Assembly: GCA_030248135.1 (NCBI GenBank)
Contig: JASANC010005541.1
Span: 123,081 to 187,080, forward strand
DNA length: 64,000 bases
DNA from: Theristus sp. LFF4_11
Lineage: Eukaryota > Nematoda > Chromadorea > Monhysterida > Xyalidae
Direction: 5' to 3'
The notes under the pieces were generated by a model. That model did no database searches and was not told where the DNA came from. It worked only from the letters and a program-made list of their open reading frames with translations. The position numbers were made by a program, and so were the translations under genes. Below are positions 58,688 to 64,000 of this stretch, piece by piece. Each line of letters starts with the position of its first letter. Positions within the stretch are counted from its first letter, which is position 1.

Positions 58688-61600
58688 GCAGCAGCATCGC
58701 AGCCTTGTGGTAGGTCTCGGGATTTTCGTCGCCAAGAGTGTGTCGGAGCGCGGCAAGACACCGGGGTCTGTCTCCGCGTTAGGAAACGCGTCTCAAATTT
58801 CTCGGCTCCATCGGTCACATCAGACTCACGCGCGTTCGAGGGACACCGAATCAATGCGGAGCGGCATGATGTGAATGATGATGATGATGATGGTGACGAA
58901 TCAAAGGTTCACCGCCGAAGCATAGACGCACCACCGCTTCTTCGAAGTATGTAGACACTTTGACGGCTTTTTCTGCGCTTTTGTTTTTGCCTGTGCATAC
59001 TGACCCAACAGTTTCGCCGGCAAGAATACAGAGCACGTATATCAGCAAACGTTTCACATCCTGTTTGCACGAGAGGGATGCGAGCAAAACAGCTCGCGGT
59101 GGGTCTCGTTTTCCAGCCGATTATGAGCACGTCATCGACGCGCTTGCCAAAATGTCGAAGTTTAGTGGCATCTGCCAAATTTTTTCAAGGAAATTGATCT
59201 ACAGTTTTCCGGAATGTACCAGCATATTTACCGACAGTGTGCATCGAACGATCGGGACTCCACCAAGTGGAGCTCCACCACGCAATCACCGTAAATATCA
59301 GCACATCGAATGCCAGTCGGTGAGCTGATTTCTCTACAAAGTTTACGGTATTGCCGGCAATTTCCGACTTGCAGTGTCTGCCCAAATTCAGGTGGCTTTT
59401 CGAACGGATTCAGCGCCCATGTCTACAGTAGCGGTGAGGTTCTTGGGAAAAATATAAATACCCGAAAAATACAATACGAGATTCAATAAATGCGAACCAC
59501 GCCGAGAACGGGGTGGTGAACGTCATTGTGCACAAAACAACAACAACAAAACAATCGAGCTTTTTTGAAAGATAAACACACTCCACGAGCAATTGCATTT
59601 TTCCGTCTTATTGATTGATTTATCAGCTCGTAGACCGCCATCAAACAAATTCGAGACTGGTGCACATTAGCGGAACGCTGACTAGCGGTCTCGCCGCGCT
59701 CCATCCACGCGTCCGCCGTTGACAATTTCAGAAATCTCGTCGTACCATGAACAAGGCAGGGGAATTTTGTGAAAATGGCTGTCTTTCAATTTTCGACCAA
59801 TTTGGGATTTTCTCGAAATTGGCAGGTATTTTTTAGCGAATTGCAAACAGAAAGTTACCTTTTTCTGTTATACTACAGTAATCATATCAAAACTTCAAAA
59901 GAATATAAAACAACAATAAGGGCGGCAAATCGCAATATTTTTGTCTTGCCGACTGCGCGGACGTACTGGTTTGGCCGTTGCCGACAAGTTTGAAGCTCGC
60001 TGAAATTCGGTGCATTGACGCTGAAAGCGACTCGTTTTGAATTTGCAGCTGTGCGTATTGCGGGATTTATCAAATGCGCTTTAAAACTGATCAGTCGACG
60101 TCATTTTTCAGTTTTTGGTTTGTCACAATGTAGTTTTGGTTTAAAGGTCACGTGGGGGGGGGCCGCATGTTTTGGCGGCACATGACGTCATTTCAGTGGG
60201 ACACGTTTGAAAAAATATGTCAAGGTATTGTTATACGGCTTCAAAATACTTTGTGTATACAGTATGTTGAAGACGCATGCACTTACGAAAACATATATAT
60301 ATATCGGTGCAAACAATCAATACGTCAATTCTTGCCGGGTAGCGCATGGGTCGTGCTCAAAAATTTCGCCTGGGTGTCTGTTTAGAACCTCCTTTTACCG
60401 TACGGTTGGGAATTTCTAATAAATGGCGGAAACGTTCAAAAATTACTGTCTCCGATCCTATTTCGGCTCAAAAAGGCACCAGACCACGCTCAGATTTCTC
60501 CACGTGTGTGTCCTAGTTCATGGGCGGAGTTTCGAACTTTCCACCAACTTGTAGACACTAGACAAAGCCAGCTGCCTACCTACAGAAACCCAAGACTCGC
60601 TTTTCCACCGCACTCGAACATTCGCTGCAGTTGACATGAGTGAGAGCAACGCAAACGGAAAATGTTCGGTGTCTTGTATTCTAAAATCGATACTCCGAGC
60701 TCGAAAATCGCCGCTGCAGAAAAAATTCCAAAACCTCGAAACCGCGCAACGTTTGGAGGTTTTGAACGAATCCCGAACTCGAGAGCGCTCGGGAAATGTA
60801 TGTGCGGAAAAATGTCTGCGTATTCGTCGTCTTCTTCTGATGGCCGAGTTGATGAGTCGCGGGCAAGCGGCTCGACGCACCTGCAGGTTGCACAGTGGCC
60901 GCCATTGCAAGCGGACAATGCGCGATGCAAAGTTGGTGGCGAGGTCGGTGTTGAAAGTCGGAAGTGCTCCGGAATTTGGTCAGATAAAATTGGCCACATT
61001 TTTTGTGGTGGCATTATTTGGAACACTTTCAAGCCGGGGTACAAGCGTTTCTGTCACATCGAGCAGCGGCAATTGCAGCGAAAAACAATCTGAAGATCTT
61101 GCTAAATTCCGTTGGACGCGAGATCCGGTGAGCACAAAACTGTGTCAAATTTGGATTTTCTGACGCAATCAGTAAATCACGTTGCGATTTCCAATTTCTT
61201 TGTTTTACACACTATTTAATAAAAATTCTAGATGCGGACAGCTCGCGCTACAGTATTTCGCTGCAGAATACAAGTGCACATATGGGAATAATGCGAAATT
61301 GTCTCGTACAAAATGGTGGCGTATTTGAACTCGTTGAAATAAAACACCTCCACGTGGCTAATGTTTTGTTTTCTTACTGTTACTGTTCTGCTCATTCACG
61401 AAAAGTGACAAATAACGAACGGCTCTAGATTTTGATAACTTTTTTATGTATCTGACACAATTCACAGCGTTGTTTTGCTTTTGTCTGTTGTTTTCAGTGG
61501 CCGCGCTACCGCGCAGGACACAACGACACGCGAAATTGAGCAAGGCACGACTTGTCCTCATCTCAACAGTTTCCGGTTTATCTCATTGGACGAGTTGTTT

Positions 61601-61788
61601 TGTTTTTTTTTTGCCGATGATCAAAGTACAGGTTGAAGTGAAAGTGTGATTTTCATCTCGTTGGCAAAAGGTATTTCTCGAAAAGTCGGGATGTTCTAAA
61701 TATTTACATCGTAAAACATTGCATCAGGTGGAGGCGTCTTGAAAACGCTTCACATCTGTTTTAATGCCGCACGTTCAGTCTCATATGT

Positions 61789-62822
61789 TAATTATCTCGT
61801 GTCGCGAGACGCATATGTGCGAGGGAATATGGCCTTGTGCAAAAGCAGTGCTTGATTTGGCTCGACAATGCTTTTCGCGTCTCGGATGTTTTTTCACGGA
61901 TACGAGTACTTAAGAGTCAGTTTTTTTGGGTTTTTATTTATGATTTCGGCCAGACATTGCTGTCCTCGTGCTTGTAATGTAGACAAAATGACCTTTCACA
62001 TTTGTGGATTTCGGGTATTTAGCGACCACTCAAAACTACAAAAAATAACAACGTGACTTTAGCTCGCCGACACAGTTTTTCCAGGGACAAATAGAGCCGC
62101 AGAAGCATTGCGGAACGCAAGATCTCCATTTCCAAAAGTTTTGACACAGTCGGTATACGAAGGTTTATTCTGCACATATTGGTTGAAGGTGACAGGGGTA
62201 CTTTTTGTGAAAATCAACGGAAGACAAATCGGATTGTTTCTGTGGCGGGTGCGTACACAAGCGGTGCGTACGCTAACAACAACGAAAAAGTTACATGCTA
62301 CATCAGTTTGCCAATCTCTAATTTTCTGATTTTGCATTAGAATTTGCAGAATTTGGTTATGGCGTGATTTTGGATTAAATCCGAAGTAGTGTCACTTCGC
62401 TTATAACTCAAAGTTTTGCGCTTTCAAGCAAAACGAAAACGAAAACGAAACCTTTCCGATTCGCTGTCTCAGGAATATGGCGACCGCAGGCCACCGAAGC
62501 CGAAATCGGCTAAGATCACTGACGCCCCCGAAGACGAGCGAGGAGCTTAGAGGCTGTCCCCCTCGCATGCCGAGGGTATTGGTTCCACGAGAGATGGTAG
62601 TCCGCTTCCATTCCCAATCTCACCGAGTTTGAGTACCTCGAGGTTTCGGAATCGGTGAGCATCTTCAAAAAAAAACAAACGCGGCGAAAATGACGCAGCG
62701 CGTATCCGTTTGTAGCCGCGTATCGAAACTTGAAAAGTGTTGTCGAGCCGAGTCTTTCACTGCTTGCACAAAGCCATATTCTCTTTTATATGGTCTCACG
62801 CATTTTTACGAAATATTCTGAT
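61789..62822. repeat. inverted-repeat unit P (copy 2, diverged)
   Basis: Arms near 61789-61930 and 62715-62822 match the arms of the unit at 32823-33869 (GAATATGGCCTTGTG, TTGGCTCGACAA). Within it, 62470-62660 is a GC-rich block with small hairpins such as CCTCGCATGCCGAGG that I cannot assign. Confidence 0.7.
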
Positions 62823-62899
62823 TTTTACAGTAAGTCTTCGAAAGTCGATCAATCGCAATTCGTTGGTCACACATTCTTCTGAACCCTCGAGAACGCAGG

Positions 62900-64000
62900 G
62901 TTTTCATTTTTCGTTTTTGTGTCAGATTTCTCCTGTGATTTCGCCGGCCGGATTGCCGAAGTCGTCACGATTCAGTTCCTAGAATCGCTCACAAGAGGAA
63001 AACTATTCCAAAAGCCGTGATCGGCGTTATGAAGAATTACGATAGAAAACATTGTTTTCTTGGTTTTCATTTCTGAAGACCGGTTTCGCTAAATTCCACG
63101 GCAGATTCACCATAAATCAGTCACGATTCAGTATCTAGAGCTGCTCATACGCTGAATTATCCCGAAATCGGTGATTCAGCACATTGAATTACCCTGGAAA
63201 AACCGTTTTCTCATTTTTCATTTCTGAATCCATTTCGCCGTTTTTCACTGCAAATTCGCCGCAATCGTCACGATTCAGTGTCTAGCAGCTCACGCAGAAA
63301 ATAACCAGAATCTGATCAGCGGATTGAATTACCCTGGAAAGCACTTTTCTTGCCTTTTTCGTTCCTTGACAATTCCCGCCAACTTCCATACGGCCGGAAT
63401 GGTCAAGATCCAGTATTTGCATGTTCACGTAAAAGAACCAATCTGTTTTTTAATTTCGTGTGATCAGCGCTATTGAATTACCTGGTTTTCGTTTTTTTTT
63501 TCGTTTTCTGATTCGATTCTTCACGTAAGGATTGCCCGAAATCAAACAATGATTCAGCATCTAGAGTTGCTCAATGTAAAATCCGACCCAAAATCTCGAT
63601 ATCAGCGCATTGAATTACCTCTGGAAAACACTCCTTTTCTTGTTTTTTCGTTTCTGACCGATTTTCGCCAACTTCCTAGACGATCCGCCCGAAATCGTCA
63701 CGATTCAAGATCTAGAGTTGCCACGTAAGAAAACTAACCCAAAATCTGCGGGGATTCAGCGTGACATTCCATTTCTTGGTTTTTCGTTTCTGGACCGATC
63801 TCGGGCGAATCGGCCGTGGAAGTTGGCGAAATCGGTCCAGAAACGAGATACAAGAAAAAATAGTTTTCTAGGTCTTTCAATGCGCTGATAACAAAATTTG
63901 GGTTAGTTTTCGTACGGGAGCAACTCTAGACGCTGAATCGGGTGACGATTTCGGGCGAATCGGGCGTGGAAGTTGGCGAAATCGGTCCGGAAACGAAAAA
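62900..64000 (+). repeat. 149-bp satellite block 2 (diverged, runs off the window)
   Basis: The same satellite as at 33953-35590 and in the same orientation, with many indels (spacings of GAATTAC vary from 138 to 150). From about 63790 the units appear in reverse (CGGGCGAATCGGCCGTGG, AGTTGGCGAAATCGGTCC), forming a palindromic junction. Confidence 0.85.

Noticed and set aside
56994..58854. Open frames in the right palindrome arm as separate genes
   Set aside because: They are frameshifted relics of ankyrin exons or low-complexity T/A runs.

Overview
This window is eukaryotic nuclear DNA from an invertebrate animal. All clear genes are split by short GT-AG introns. They include two Cys-loop neurotransmitter receptors, a secreted tyrosinase and a 20-exon ankyrin-repeat protein with a pure CAA polyglutamine tract. 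The intergenic DNA is full of foldback elements, minisatellites, tRNA-derived SINEs and satellite DNA. The receptor sequences look nematode-like (ecdysozoan) to me, but that is an impression from family resemblance, not a demonstration. Nothing here looks bacterial, viral or organellar. || Layout. 1.4-2.1 kb (-): a small single-pass membrane protein. 4.1-7.4 kb (+): a complete 12-exon nicotinic acetylcholine receptor alpha-type subunit. It converges on 7.8-11.2 kb (-), a complete 10-exon anion-type Cys-loop channel. 14.1-16.9 kb (+): a disordered basic protein of unknown function. 16.9-29 kb: a mobile-element zone with two inverted copies of a TIR element, a minisatellite palindrome, an ORF1-like retroelement fragment, a hairpin array, C-tract arrays and a segment present in opposite orientations. 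29.4-31.6 kb (+): a tyrosinase precursor whose 3' end is not in the window. 32.5-35.6 kb: a 56-bp higher-order tandem array, an inverted-repeat unit and a 149-bp satellite. 36.3-48.3 kb (-): the ankyrin gene. 48.4-49.2 kb (-): a possible secreted lipid-binding protein. 52.8-53.0 kb (-): one orphan terminal exon. 53.1-53.7 kb: a long CA-type microsatellite. 53.7-61.8 kb: a mirror-image, broken copy of the ankyrin gene. 61.8-64.0 kb: a second inverted-repeat unit plus satellite block, in the same orientation as the first. || The dominant structure is a palindrome. The DNA from about 38.4 to 47.5 kb is repeated in reverse from about 61.8 to 53.7 kb around a 6.2-kb unique spacer. The left arm keeps open, phase-compatible exons. 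The right arm is frameshifted throughout and lacks the first two exons, so it is a pseudogene (or, less likely, poorly corrected assembly sequence). || The two receptors would act at the plasma membrane of excitable cells, one excitatory and one inhibitory by family. The tyrosinase would be secreted and is probably proteolytically activated. There is no sign that the genes form one pathway. I see no CRISPR array, operon or defence cassette.
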